From NCBI GenBank assembly GCA_028023455.1, contig JAQFVV010012489.1:1522381-1586380 (forward strand): a stretch of 64,000 nucleotides of DNA, given 5' to 3'. The position numbers and the translations under genes were made by a program. This document shows positions 25,601 through 38,230 of the stretch, one piece after another. Numbering within the stretch: position 1 is the first letter of the stretch; every line of letters begins with the position of its first letter. Source of the DNA: Epiperipatus broadwayi. Taxonomy: Eukaryota; Onychophora; Udeonychophora; Euonychophora; Peripatidae. The notes under the pieces are model-generated. The model worked only from the letters and a program-made list of their open reading frames with translations. It ran no database searches and had not been told where the DNA came from.

Positions 25601-26027
25601 TATTAAGCAATGCTAATAATAAAGTAGATACATGATAATACATTATAAATGATAATATTTAATTAATGTAGTTATTTAATAGGTAGAGCTACATTATGAA
25701 CACATGCTACATAAATAGTCTTGACATATATTGTTATTTGTAGTAATTAAAGTACACTGCTATTTATTTTAAAAAAATCTAAGTTTTAAAAACACACTGT
25801 AATATTATAATATGGCATTTGAAAGAATGTATAATTGCTTATGAAGTACATGATTTAATAACAGTGTAAACCGATTGTATTATTATTTTCTTACTTAGTT
25901 CAATTTATATTTGTTTTCTTAAATTCTAAAACTGTAAATAGTGTAAATAAATTTTATTTGAAGTTATTGTAAATAAATTTGTTAATTTGTTTTAAAAGTG
26001 TGTCGAGTTTCATTATTTTTCACCACA
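22611..26027 (+). mobile_element. Candidate very long LTR (Ty3/Gypsy-like), decayed
   Basis: The left edge reads TGTGCCC then TTTTATATGGGTCAC, so TG plus a GTGxCCC/GGGTCAC inverted repeat. The right edge is TTTTTCACCACA, ending in CA at 26027. Directly after it, TTGACATCAGATG (26033) resembles a primer binding site for tRNA-Leu (TGGTGTCAGAAGTGG) after C-to-T type decay. Inside lie a CCAAT box (23506) and TATATAAG (23532-23539) about 900 bp from the left edge, and AATAAA motifs near 25945 and 25973. No direct-repeat partner or target duplication was found and no internal gag-pol follows. The 3.4-kb length is unusual, so the call is tentative. Confidence 0.35.
23506..23565 (+). promoter_or_regulatory. 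CCAAT and TATA box, possible LTR promoter
   Basis: CCAATCAG at 23506-23513 and TATATAAG at 23532-23539 occur in the expected order, followed about 30 bp later by a less AT-rich segment (GGGGGCTCTCTCTG, 23558-23571) where transcription could start. The surrounding DNA is so AT-rich that a TATA match alone means little; the CCAAT partner and the position in a candidate LTR raise it somewhat. Confidence 0.35.
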
Positions 26028-29000
26028 GCATTTTGACATCAGATGATTTGAAATAAACATAATATTTGCACAAAATTGAATTTGTTATTATTACTTAGAA
26101 TTGAATACCATATTTGCTTAACATTATTTTATAAGAATTGATTGACATGAACATAAATATTACAATGGTCATAAGATGATTATAATGCACATTATAAGAA
26201 TACAATATTGTTTATTGCCACAGATTATTAAGTATAAGATTTTGATCTATTTTAAAATGAAGATACCATATGAAATAAAAGATATACATATGATTGTTTA
26301 TTCATTTAATGATTGATTATATAATAGAAATAGATGAGATTAAATTACACTCTAAGATTAGTATTATTTATTATTATTATTAAAATAAGTTAGGTGTATT
26401 TAAGTTTGATATAAAATCCCACATCATACTTATTTACATAATTTATTATTTTAAAACAACTTAGAAGAACCTGAGATTATTTAATTATATTTTAAGTTAA
26501 AAGTTAGGAATTATTTTAGTATTATTAAAGATAATTTATTTCATTTAAAAGTCATAAGAATGCTATAGATGTAGTGGTAAGATGATAAGGTAGTGGTAGT
26601 ATTCTTATGCCATTGAGACAGTATCTTGGGAGATATTGACTCAGTGTAAATCTGCTTATTACTTTGTAACTTTACTTCACAGTCTCATAATTTTATAAAT
26701 ACTTATTTAATTAGTATAATCTAGAATTATATTGATTTTGATGATTGATAATAAATTTAATTAAGATATGATAATATAAAAGTATATTAAAGATAGATAT
26801 GCAAATCATTATTAAGCATAGTAATGTAACTGAGCTAGTTGTATTTTAAACTATTTTATATATCAAGAAGTAAGGGTACAATATATATAAAGCTATTATA
26901 TTCTTACAATAATTCATCTAGGCTAAAACAACAAATATGAGAACTCTAAAAAATAATAAAATAACTTATAAACATTTTTATCTGATGTTTCTTTTTTATC
27001 CAAATTTGTTCACATACACATACTGTCATAGATATATTTTACACCACCATAAATAATAATACCAATTAAATATAGGGTATAAATTATAACTACATGATAT
27101 CAATAATAATTTTTAAATACCTCAATATATATACATTGTAACATTTTACTTAGGGTTTAGGCCTACTATTACTCACTGTACAGTAACATTTCCAAAACCA
27201 TAGTTATATTTCCTGATTAACTCGATCTAATATTTTGTTACAATGTACACTGCTAAGGAGTTAGTTTTTTATTTCTTTAGAAAGCACTAGCGTCTGTGGA
27301 CTCACTAATGTTCATTGAGCAGATTCACAGTAAATCTAAATTTAATATTAAAAAAAAAAAATATCGGCTTAAATAAGCATGTTGGCAAAGATAATTTATA
27401 CATAATAAATTCTAATAACTAAAATTAAAAATATATAACAAAACTGTTATATTAATACTAAATATTTTATTAAAACCAATTAAAATATTTAACAATAAAA
27501 TTATTAATATAATTGGAAAGAACATACATGCTCATTCACATAATAATGTTAAATAATTAAAATAGTTCATTTTTTTAAGTTTCTTGTAGAAAGCAATCCA
27601 TGGATAAAGTGTCTATAATAAATCAGGGAATGTCTCTATCAGTAGTATATTATAAGCTTATGGTTTAGATTAATTTGCAAACATTTTTAGAGACAAATTA
27701 GGGTATGAATTTCAACTAGCTTAGTGGTAAGTTTGTGTAGACTGTAGATTATACCATGCATAGTTTTTTGGGATGAACAAGCTCATATGCTTGGGTTTCT
27801 TCTGCCAACAGTTTCATGTTTCTGGTCAGTTGCAAGGTATGGCTAGATGCGAAGCTTTCAGAGTGATATGTTTATGCCCAGGTGACTGCAAAATGCTCTG
27901 CTTCCACTTTCAAATGAACACTTTATTTAGCCAATGAGTAGTAGTTCTGGGTAGAAGCATTTCACTACCCAGGATCCACCTGAAAACAGCCAGTTAAAAA
28001 AACAAGACCTTGCTTGAAGCTATACTCTTCCTTTTATACTTGCAACCAGTGTTTAGACTTCTGTGCATATTTCCGTATCTTTTGTTTGATCATAAAGCAT
28101 GTTTTGTAATCTTGTACAATTACTATTATTATTTGGTTACAAAGTCTCTTTTTTATAAAATATTTCCATTATCTTTAATTAGCATAATGTTTTTCTTTTA
28201 TTTGTCAGGATAAACAATCTGTATACACTTACATTCTTTCCAATTTTAACTTTAATTAAATTACATAAGTAATTCAAAACAAAAATAACTTGCATTGTAC
28301 ATTATCTAAAAATAAATCATATTAATTTTTAAAAAAAACCTAAATTGTGTATTTTGAATGATCTCTTAATTTTACTTTTTTAACTTTTTTAAATATTACC
28401 AAATGCCAATATATTTGTACTATATATAAATAAAATGGTACAATATATATATATGCTAAGCATTTTGTTTTAACATTTCAAATTAAGGATTCAAGTTCTT
28501 TTTATTTTATAATAAAAATAATCCCTTTTCATTCAAGTCCTTTTGTATTTTCTTTAAAAAAATATTGCAATACAGTTGTTTCCTCGAGCAGATAAACAAT
28601 AGACATATCATAATTAAGAGCAAGAATTACTTTAGAATGATGTTCACAATTAAAGCACAAACTCAAGGAAATATGAGAAGATGGAGGATACTAAGTAATA
28701 ACAGTACTTTGTAAAGTTCTATATTATAAAGTTCACACATTTTAATAATATTAAGAATGATGTAAGTTTAAATCATTTCTTCTTTCTTTAAAGTAAAGTA
28801 ATATATTTCAAATACAAATGAGCAATTTAGAAAGTATTCTAAGTAAATGGGCATATAAATTCAGAATTGATAATTATATCAATTCAATGTTAGCTTATCT
28901 GCATTAGTAGAAAATTGAATGAATAAAGTGTTTTCTTCAAAATATCTTTCTTTAAAATTATATAATACAATTCCAAATCATTGCAATTTCTTCTATCCTT

Positions 29001-30500
29001 AATACAATCAATGCTTTTATGATAATTCATCATTATTATATTTTTAATTTGATACAAGGATAATGACTTTTATGCATATTTTTGAAACAAATTAAGAGTG
29101 ATTGTCTTTTATAAATTATTCGTCAATTATTCATCTTTTAGATTAAAGCTTTATCAAACATGCAAAAAGTACTTCATTAATAAATAATATTAATGTCAAT
29201 AATGAATTAAAATAGTATTTAAAATGTTAAAAGCAATTTTTATATCTAAAGTTCAAATTAATTAATGTTTTAAAATAAATATACAATAAACATACAATAA
29301 ACATGTGCTTCCTAATGTGTAGCTAGTTTCCATTGATTTCCATTAAAATGTATAGAACTTTTAGCATCTTGCCATGATTTACTGCTTGATAATCTAGTTC
29401 ACCATATACTTTAGAGTGGTACTTTTCTATTCAGACATTTGAAATGATAAAAAAAAACCAACTAAACATTTAAACTGCTTTAAAAGAGTGAAACAAAATT
29501 CAATTAATTAAAATAATTTCTGTAATAATTTTAATAATTTCAATGCTCATAATTATTTCCTGGTTTTTCCTTTTTATATCAAAACATGTGTGTGTGTGTT
29601 TTTAAATTCATATCAGATGACCCAATTCAATAAATCCCATTTAAATATGAAGATGGTATATTTAAATTACTAGAATGGTTTTAACTTGCATAAATAATTA
29701 ACTTGATCTTGAACCTTTTAGTTCACATGATGTCTAGACTGATAATGAAATTTATTAATTGCAATTTAATTATTAAATAAATGATTTATTAAACTGTAAT
29801 AAAGTTATTTTTTTAATTGAACAATGCTTACTCAAAATGCACTCTTTATTTTATTTCAAGTCCTTTTAAAATGACCTTTATTTACAAGTGTCCTTTTTAT
29901 AGAATATAGCTTTTAACAAACCAGTTTTAAACATTCCTCTCATCCAAACACATACATCAACACCTATACACATGTACATTAGATACAACCATTATTTTAA
30001 AAGTATTAAAGCTAATCTTTTACCTGTTTAAAACTTATTTAGTTTAAAACTTAATTCAATTTAAACTTATCTCAATTAATCATATTAACACTCAACATAT
30101 TTCAACTCTGACTTTAAATAACTCTTACAGAACTAACATTTTATAAATTATTATTTTAAAACCATTTATTTTAAAACTAACAAACAAAGACCCTAATGAA
30201 AATTAAATAACAATATTTTGTTGAGAATAAAACAACTTTATTAACTGTTTATACTTAAAACATAACAAGCTTTAACCTAATTACTATTTAGATCAAACTA
30301 TTAACTGCAATTCTCAAACAAACATTAAATAATCTAATTAGTATTTCATAATATTTAAATATGCTAAGTAAATTATTTTAATCAATAAATTAAAACATTT
30401 AGCTAAGATTTTATAATTTAACATGAAGAAGGAAATTTATTTTAATATAGTCTAAGATTTTTTTAACACATTATAGAAAACAATATATATACTGAGATGG
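26028..30500. other. AT-rich DNA, no gene recognised
   Basis: If 22611-26027 is an LTR, gag-pol would be expected here, but both strands are stop-dense. A slightly less AT-rich patch at 27700-28000 has a small hairpin (CTGGGTAG 27947-27954 with CTACCCAG 27965-27972). The open frame at 28010-28213 is hydrophobic (Leu, Phe, Tyr) and unrecognised. Confidence 0.5.
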
Positions 30501-32836
30501 TTATGTGTCTTATGTGGATATGTAGTGTGTTTATATGCATATAAAGTTGAAAGGAAAAGAAGTAAATAAAAACAAAAAAAATTCCTAGATATTTTTTATA
30601 TTATACTGGAATAACTGTTAAAATTAAATAATGTTGAATTAAAACAAATTATTGTAAATTAAACATTTACAAAGGTCTGATTAATATTTTACTAATTCTG
30701 ATTTTGAAATTAAAACAAACATGTTTTTATCTTATAATAGATATACAGGTAATTATAAAATTCCACTATCTATTTTGATTAAAGAAATTGTTTTAATTAT
30801 AGCTTGTATAGCATATTTTGCTAAAAATCCTACAAAATTGTTTTTGAAAGAATTAAAGTAAACAAAAAGAATCATTAACTTTTTTCAATCAAGATAAAGA
30901 AAACTTACTTTTGATTACTGTTTTTTAAATTGCAGCATGAATATAAAATTGTTAGGAAAAATATTTTACAGATTTACAGATTATAGCAGCATAATGACTA
31001 TGAACTTATAATGAAAGGCAAAGGACAGGGTACTGCTGCTACTGCTTTGATGGAAGTTTTGATTTGAATGGAGGCCAGGGTCAGCATTTTTGTAGTTCAT
31101 TAGTCTGTATATATTGTGTACTAGTGAGTACACCTAGTCTATCAAATTCTAGAATAAATAAAGCTGACTGTATGTATGTCAACAGTTACCAGATTATACC
31201 TTTCACAAAGATGACAATAAGCCAGTATACTGTTTTAGAAGGGACTAACTTAACAAGAGATTAGTTTATCTATATATTGTTTTATTTATATGCACAGAAG
31301 CACAGATAAAGGTGCTGCATCATATATATATAGTACAGCTGTATGTAGAGTGGGTTATATGTATTGTTAATGATATTATTTTAAATATATTTTTAAATGA
31401 TAGTTAAATTTTCTAATTAATAAATTTTAAAATAAATAACTTTTGTCAATTAAAAATAAAACAAAGAAAAATAATTAATGACATTTGTGTCTAGCAGATT
31501 ATTTGTACCTGATATAGTTAAAGAAAAAAGAGAGGAAAACTCTGAAAATCTATGATTAAAAATTTTTTAAATGAGGCCAGTTGGACCTGGAATTTTGAAT
31601 GAAACTTTCCAAATAATAAGTTTTTTTTAAAGAAAAACTTTTACTAACAAGAGTTAAGTAATAGACTCAATTCTGATTATCTATATTTTGTACATACACC
31701 CATATATGTAATATTAAAAAAAAACTGAATTTTATTATTAGGTTATCACAATTCTTATATGTAATTTTAGTTTATACAGCACATGCTTGTGTAGATGACA
31801 GTCATATATATATATATATGTGTGTGTGTTAAAACCACTCCTACTGTATGAATTATTGGAATGAATTGTTTTATGTAAGTCTGTGACAATTCAAACATGT
31901 TAATTTTTAAATTTTTATACAGGTATATCTGTGTGCTGATATATATATACACAAAGATGTTTTATTATAAATTTATTAAACACACATTGATTATGTAAGC
32001 AATATTTACTGAGGCTATAACCTCGATAATATGCATATAAAATGCGATAGTAGGGACCTCTACAGGTGTTTTAACCACAAGCTTATGTAAATCTATTGAG
32101 ATATTGGTAAATCACAATGTAATAGCTTATTTCTTTTTGCATTTTAATCAAAATCAAAATGCTTAATTTATATTTATAGCCATATTCTAGTGACCTTAAT
32201 TTCATTTTAATTTAATTACTATTAATAAATTTATATTTCATTGTTTAAATTATTCCAGTGAATTTATTCAATTCTAAAATATGATAAATTATTATATTTA
32301 TATTAGATCTCTTGTTCATAGCAACAATTACAGAGCTTTTACTCACTGAGCTGGATTCATGCATAATGGTCCATTTATAAAAAGGCTTTATATTTAATGA
32401 TTATGGACAGCCGTTTGATGATGATTTCATTACTTTTCTCATGCTGTATGGTGCAAAGGGGCTATTGCACTACATTTTATTTCAATTACTTATTTAGAAA
32501 TCAAGTTTATAGTTGGCCAGTACATTAAAGAAATTAAGTAGCCAGAGCATCAATGATGATCTGCATGTTTTAGAATCTTAGCATTATTTTTTATTATATT
32601 TTTATGGATTAGCACTTAAGTTTGTACATTCAAATTATTGTTTAAATAATGTCCCAAGCTGGGAAAGAAATAATTAGCAGCCTGATTTGTAGTAGACCCA
32701 TTTCAAAGCCAGTCACAAGATTGACTGTTGATTTTTTTTAATCATTTATGATAATGAATGATTATTGCTTTTGTGTAATGTTGGTAAACTTATAGTTAGT
32801 TCTGTGCTGATCTCTGACTCATTACTCATAGTTACT

Positions 32837-32838
<2 letters not shown>
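30500..32838. other. AT-rich DNA with short microsatellites
   Basis: Short TA and TG runs occur at about 31805-31828 and TA at 31940. The open frames at 31064-31264 (plus) and 31767-31952 (minus) carry no recognised motif; the second runs through the TA/TG tract. Confidence 0.5.
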
Positions 32839-32879
<41 letters not shown>

Positions 32880-32975
32880 GAGTACTTGGCTTGGGGTTGA
32901 TGATGATGAGTGTCATCACCCCCAAGTTAACACCTAAATTCTTCTTACCATTACAATATATATATATATATTCTC
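32839..32975. repeat. (TA)n with adjacent hairpin
   Basis: A TA tract (about 32839-32874) is followed by an inverted repeat, CTTGGGGTTGATGA (32890-32903) with TCATCACCCCCAAG (32913-32926), one mismatch. A second TA tract lies at about 32956-32971. It is another small palindrome set between TA runs, like that at 18372. Confidence 0.75.
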
Positions 32976-33119
32976 AATATGTGTACATATTGGAACAATC
33001 ATCATTTCAAATGTTCTTTTGTACAGCAATATGCCAGCATATTTTATGAAATTGTCAATGATAATTTATATATGCTAAATAGATTATGATGTCACTATTT
33101 TCAATCATTATAAAGCCAA

Positions 33120-35040
33120 TGCAGAATAAAAATCACTCAGCTTCTCTGATGCATAGCTACTTTTTTCCACATCACACCAACAAATTGATTGAATCATTCA
33201 TCTATTTTACATGTGATCTCTTTTATTTTTTAAAACCATCATCTATTATGTAGTTCAGCTTTATTTTATTACTTTAAGTATTTCTATAATGTCAATAGTT
33301 CTTGTTTGTTTTTCAGTCAAGTATTTTGTTTCAATTTTTTTCTTATTACTTACATCAGACCTCTTTCCAAACTTTATTGGGTGGTATAAAATCTCTGTGT
33401 TTTCCTTCTGTTATATATCCAAATCACAGATGCATAAATAAAAACTCCCAAAAGACATTTATTAAAAAAATTTTCTTCTCGAACATATATTTCCCTTTAG
33501 TATTAAACTATTTCTACCAGAAACATTAATCCTAGTATAAATCTATAGTTATTATGAACTATGTTCATATCTACATTAATAATTTGATCTAAGGATTTTT
33601 AATTAATTTCTAATTCATAATCATTGATCTTATTTCCTTTTTCTAAGAAAATGCATTGATCATCACTTTAATATTTGTTACCTTCATCTGATAACTCTTG
33701 CAAAATTCCTGAAGCTCTAAAACTTTATTTGCAAAAACAACTACAACATCTGAAAAATCTAGATGACTTAAATAATTTGCATTTCCTTTTACTTCTTTAA
33801 CTTCCCATTTTAATCTACAAATATATGTATACATAAATTGAGAGTTCCACATGCAATCATTATTACATCTGATTGGCTGTCATATAAAAAAATTTAAGGT
33901 GATTTTGTAGAAGGTTTTAGCCTTGTACGTTATTATTAAATATTTATTGTAAAAATGTAATAAAATATTTTCAGGATATGGAATAATTTTCTCATATATT
34001 CTTCTCAATGTTAATCTTCTTAGTATCATGATATAAGTTAGTCATTACTATGACAATATTCTAGATCTGTATTTTAATGGTGCAAAGGTTTAATCATTGT
34101 TAAAATGCAAATAGGATCAAATATCTTTTCACAATTTACAAATTCAAAGCATGGTGGAAAATCACACTGATTGATATTTTTTATAAGTTCTGTTAATACT
34201 TGGATATTATCCATTGTGATAAAATCATTTTTAGATCCAGCTGTTTTTTTTCTTGGTTAGATTCCAAATTTCATTGTAGATACATTACAATTATCTTGGT
34301 AATGATTTTGTATAGAACTGATAAAAACTGATAGATCTATAATTACTAATATTTTCTTTATCACCTTTTTAAAATATTACTACCACATCAAATTCTGATC
34401 AGCTGGTACATCTTTATCATATAGACATTTTGTATATAATGGTGTCAAAATTTTCCTATTTTTTCACTTGATTTTTTTTAAGATATCAATAATAATTTCT
34501 GCATTTATTGGAACATTTTTTTCTTTATAGATTTAATTGCTCATCTCACCTTTTCAAAATGTTGAGCAAATCAAAAGATGTAGCAATTGTAGCAGTTAAT
34601 TGGCTTTTTGTTCTTCATTACTATATAATTTCTTGTAGAATTCTTTCACATATTTCATGATGTTGATCCACTTTTTATTAATAGTTCAGTCTTTTAAAGA
34701 AAAAAATCAGTTCAATTTTTTCGAATATGTTGTTTAATACTTTCAAAACTTTTATTCTTTTTGTAGCTTTTTTTATAAATTGATAGTTCTATTTTGTTAT
34801 ATTATTATTAAATGTTTTTATATAAATCCAGATATTCAATACTTCTGTTATCAAATTATTTTTAAATATTTTCATGTACTTTTATTCATACTCTGTCTCA
34901 TCATTGTGGAAAATATTGTAGTGAATTGTTTCTTTTCTATATCAGTTATCCTTGCTCTATTCTTGGTAAATTATCTATTATATTGTTTTATGGCAAGACT
35001 GATAATTAATATCTTTTTCACTTTTTCTGTATGAGAGCCT
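33120..35040 (-). mobile_element. RTE-type LINE relic, reverse transcriptase region
   Basis: On the minus strand the order of RT landmarks is clear. EFYKKLYSNEEQ lies near 34620-34655. KGDKENISNYRSIS near 34330-34370 is the usual 'KGDxxxxxNYRPIS' block. DFITMDNIQVLTELI near 34185-34230 is followed by FEFVNCEKIFD near 34110-34145, the motif A block where 'FxDYEKAFD' is normal, so the first catalytic Asp is Asn. HLDFSDVVVVFA in the open frame 33643-33852 is motif C, 'HLRFADDIVxFA', with one catalytic Asp replaced. KVTNIKVM follows. Several frameshifts and stops make it inactive. The part nearer 33120 matches the RTE C-terminus weakly. The EN domain is not visible upstream of 35040. Confidence 0.75.
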
Positions 35041-35261
35041 CCTGGAGAGACTTTCATTCTGATGTTTTAGCAGTCTTAAAGAATTCTACTTCTCCTTACA
35101 TAAGATGTAAATCTTAACTATCAAAATATTATTATTAATAATATAAAATAAAATGGATGATATACATTTACTTTGTGAAAATATATTTCAATTAACTTTA
35201 TTAAGTTTACTATATACATTGTAAACTATTTACAAATCTTATTGAAATAAAAGAGATTTCA

Positions 35262-35369
35262 GTCAAGCGTTGATGGCCTAGTGTTTAGCATAGCTGCCTT
35301 CCAAGCAGCTGGCCCGGGTTGGCTTCCCGTCAAACGCATTTGACACATGAAAAAAAAAACAACAACAAA
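35262..35369 (+). repeat. tRNA-derived SINE
   Basis: Starts GTCAAGCGTTGATGGCCTAG, with TGGCCTAGTGT as an A-box-like element and GGTTGGCTTCCCG as a diverged B box, and ends in an A-rich tail with CAA interruptions. The flanks carry an 11-bp direct repeat AAAAGAGATTT (35249-35259 and 35370-35380), a target duplication. Same family as 19161, 48584 and 58811. Confidence 0.9.
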
Positions 35370-35380
35370 AAAAGAGATTT

Positions 35381-38035
35381 TAAATGGAAAAGCAGTAAGG
35401 TACATAGATGTTCGTATAATTGAGCAATAATCAATATAGATCTAATGCACATTAATTAGTATATTCAATGGCCAAGTCATTTCAATTTATTTCCATTTAT
35501 ATAATCACTTTCCTCTAGAGGTCTCTATTATAAGATTCACATTCTGTGGACATTAGATGGCATAATTTAAAAATCGGTCTAATGCCATTTTGTTGTTTTA
35601 TACTAATCAATCACATACGCTGAAACTCGACAAAATTCTAAGGTTATGACCCAAGTTAAATTACTCATGTTGTTATATAGACAAGACACCGAATCAGTTT
35701 CTATATCTTTTAGAGAGCTTACTTTTATGGTTTCTGAATATCCAAAGCTCGCCCGAGAAAAATCAAGATTTGGTGCAACGTTTTCTTGCTGTGGGAAGGG
35801 GGAGGGAAATTTTTTCTACGTTTAAAAACACTTAGATATTTAAAAACTCTTAGATATTTAAAAACATATTTTATTTGCAGACATAAATATATTGCTTTAT
35901 GATTAGAATAAATTAAGTCAAAAACGATTCGCTACATTAAAATTTTATTTATTTTGAATCAGTATTTGTTTTTTAAAAAAAACCATTCATAAAAATAAAA
36001 TGTTTTTTTTTTTTTTTCATGATTAGTCAAATACAGATTTGAATAAAATTACTCAAATTGGTACCTGTAATGTATGAATTATTATTTATAAATTATACTT
36101 ATGACTTTGTGAAAATTTGAGAAAAAATAAAGTGCATATAATGCAAACAAATATATATATATTTTAATATTTTATTACAAATCCTTTAATAACATGGTCA
36201 TATTTTTTTTTTTTTTTTACGAATTCTGATTCAATAGATAAAATTATTCATGAAAAAAATTATTCAACACCTATCATGACTAGAAGATTGTGAAACATTT
36301 AGGTATATACTGCACAACCAGTGTTTCTACAATTGTATTACTTCATATGAGATAGTCAGAGTTTTAGTACACACACACACGCAAAACGCAATTTGTTTAC
36401 ATTTAGAAAATTATAAAAAAAATAAATAAATAATTTTTTGTAAAAGATGTAGATCATAGGGTCTTGATAAAAGTGGAGTCTTGAGCCGTTGCAACATTTT
36501 GCATTACCCTCGGGCTGGTTCTATGCCCCTTCTAATCTTTGATTATAAAGATTAAAATCAATAAGGATATCATATGCTTTTTCATATGCTGACTTATGTG
36601 CTCTGAAGAGCAGTATTCTATATATTATTTTAGAGTCAACTATTGTGAGTTTGAGTAATCAATGAAAATTAAATAAAATAATGCTGAAGACAAATTCATA
36701 AACCAGTCAGAGTAGATGAAAATTTTATATCTCTAAAATAGAATGAAGAGTATACTTCTCTTGAAAACGTGAGAAAAGATCATGTGATAGTGTTATTAGC
36801 ATTATTTTCCAAAGTGCTTCAGATAATCATTTATATATATATTCTATGTAAAAAATATAACTTGATGCAACGATTACAGTACTATATAGTTTTATCGCTA
36901 TTTAAACACACAATATTTTAAACAGTTTAAAAATGCTAGATATGAATAAAAATAACAGAAAACTAATAAAATTAAGATTACACAACAATCTACATTAGCG
37001 GTAAATGCAGCAGTATTAAAAATTTTTAAATAACAATTGGTAGTTTCATAGATAACAAAATATTCTTTTGTTGTTCCTACTAGAGCGACATAAGTCGGCA
37101 AATGTTAGCAATTCATTAAAATACAAAAATTATAGGAATAAAAATGTCACATGATAACCAGAATAATTTTAAGTAATAAAAAATTTAATAATATAAATAT
37201 TATATGTAGGAAGCATCTTTTTTTTAAGTACTTAATTGTTCTCATGCTCCAATTATATATAAATAAATAAATTTACAAAAGAAAACTATTTTAAATTGAA
37301 AAAAGGTAGAGATAATATTATAATTTACCTTTGTGAATAACTATAATTAAATAGCTGAAGTGTTTGGACAATTGTGCATTTGAATTTGAAAGATGTATGT
37401 AATTTATTTCTTTAATTAAAATACTACAATGTCAATATACAGTAAAAATAATTTAAAAATTTTTAAAAAATATACAAAGGATGTATTTATAAAAAAATCT
37501 CTGCAAACTTATTCTAAACTAATAAATAATTCAGTTGTCACTGATTCACTTTAATATAATATATCGAAATTAATAAGAAGACCATAAGCTTATATCAATA
37601 TCAATTCCAAAATATTAACAATCAGATCACTATCTTATAACATTGTCAATCATAAAGTATTTTTGAATAGTCAACCCTTCCCCAATACGAAGATTTAAAA
37701 ACCTAAAGACATTTAAAAACTAACGGTAAAACATCTTGCAAATAGCTGACTGCAAGGTAGGGTCTCTTCTCTGCTTCATTATTCTTTCCATAAAAGAAAA
37801 AAAAACTGAATTAGTTAGTAGGTTAACGATTGCTAGCTATTGCATATTGTAGTGAGCTTACATTCTTATTTTGTCTTCTAAGCAAATTTTCCAGATACCC
37901 ATTTACAATCTACTAGATGATTGGCTGGAATAAGCTGATGGCCATTTTTTCCCACAAGTCATTAAAGTGCTATCATCCAATAATAATGCTTCATTATCTC
38001 AGTCAAATAATTTGTATTCATTTTATAAAACTTTT
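35381..38035. other. Mostly AT-rich DNA, no gene recognised
   Basis: Two patches are less AT-rich: 35720-35830 (GCTCGCCCGAG, GGGAAGGGGGAGGG) and 36470-36540 (CCCTCGGGCTGG). Neither sits in an open frame that I recognise. The minus-strand frame at 36898-37101 has no motif. Short GT/AC microsatellite near 36371. Confidence 0.45.
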
Positions 38036-38230
38036 TATATGTAATATAGGGTATATGAGCACAGACTTTCAGATGACCCATCACTCCCCACTCTATCTAA
38101 TAACACTGTTACACTCAAGCACATATGCTGAAAAGATAAATAATCACCAATATATGTATTTCATGCTAAAACAGCAATCATCAGTTGGTCCAGATTATCA
38201 TCTCCCACCCATATATAATATAAGTGATCA
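38036..38230 (+). repeat. Single arm of the foldback family
   Basis: Matches one arm of the 3891-4778 and 60141-60480 copies (GTATATGAGCACAGACTTTC, GATAAATAATCACCAATATA, CAGTTGGTCCAGATTATCAT). No complementary arm follows, so the element is truncated or has lost one half. The open frame 37917-38243 runs over it and is not a gene. Confidence 0.85.

Noticed and set aside
28010-28213. Hydrophobic open frame that could suggest a small membrane protein
   Set aside because: Leu/Phe/Tyr-rich frames are common by chance in T-rich DNA; no supporting context.
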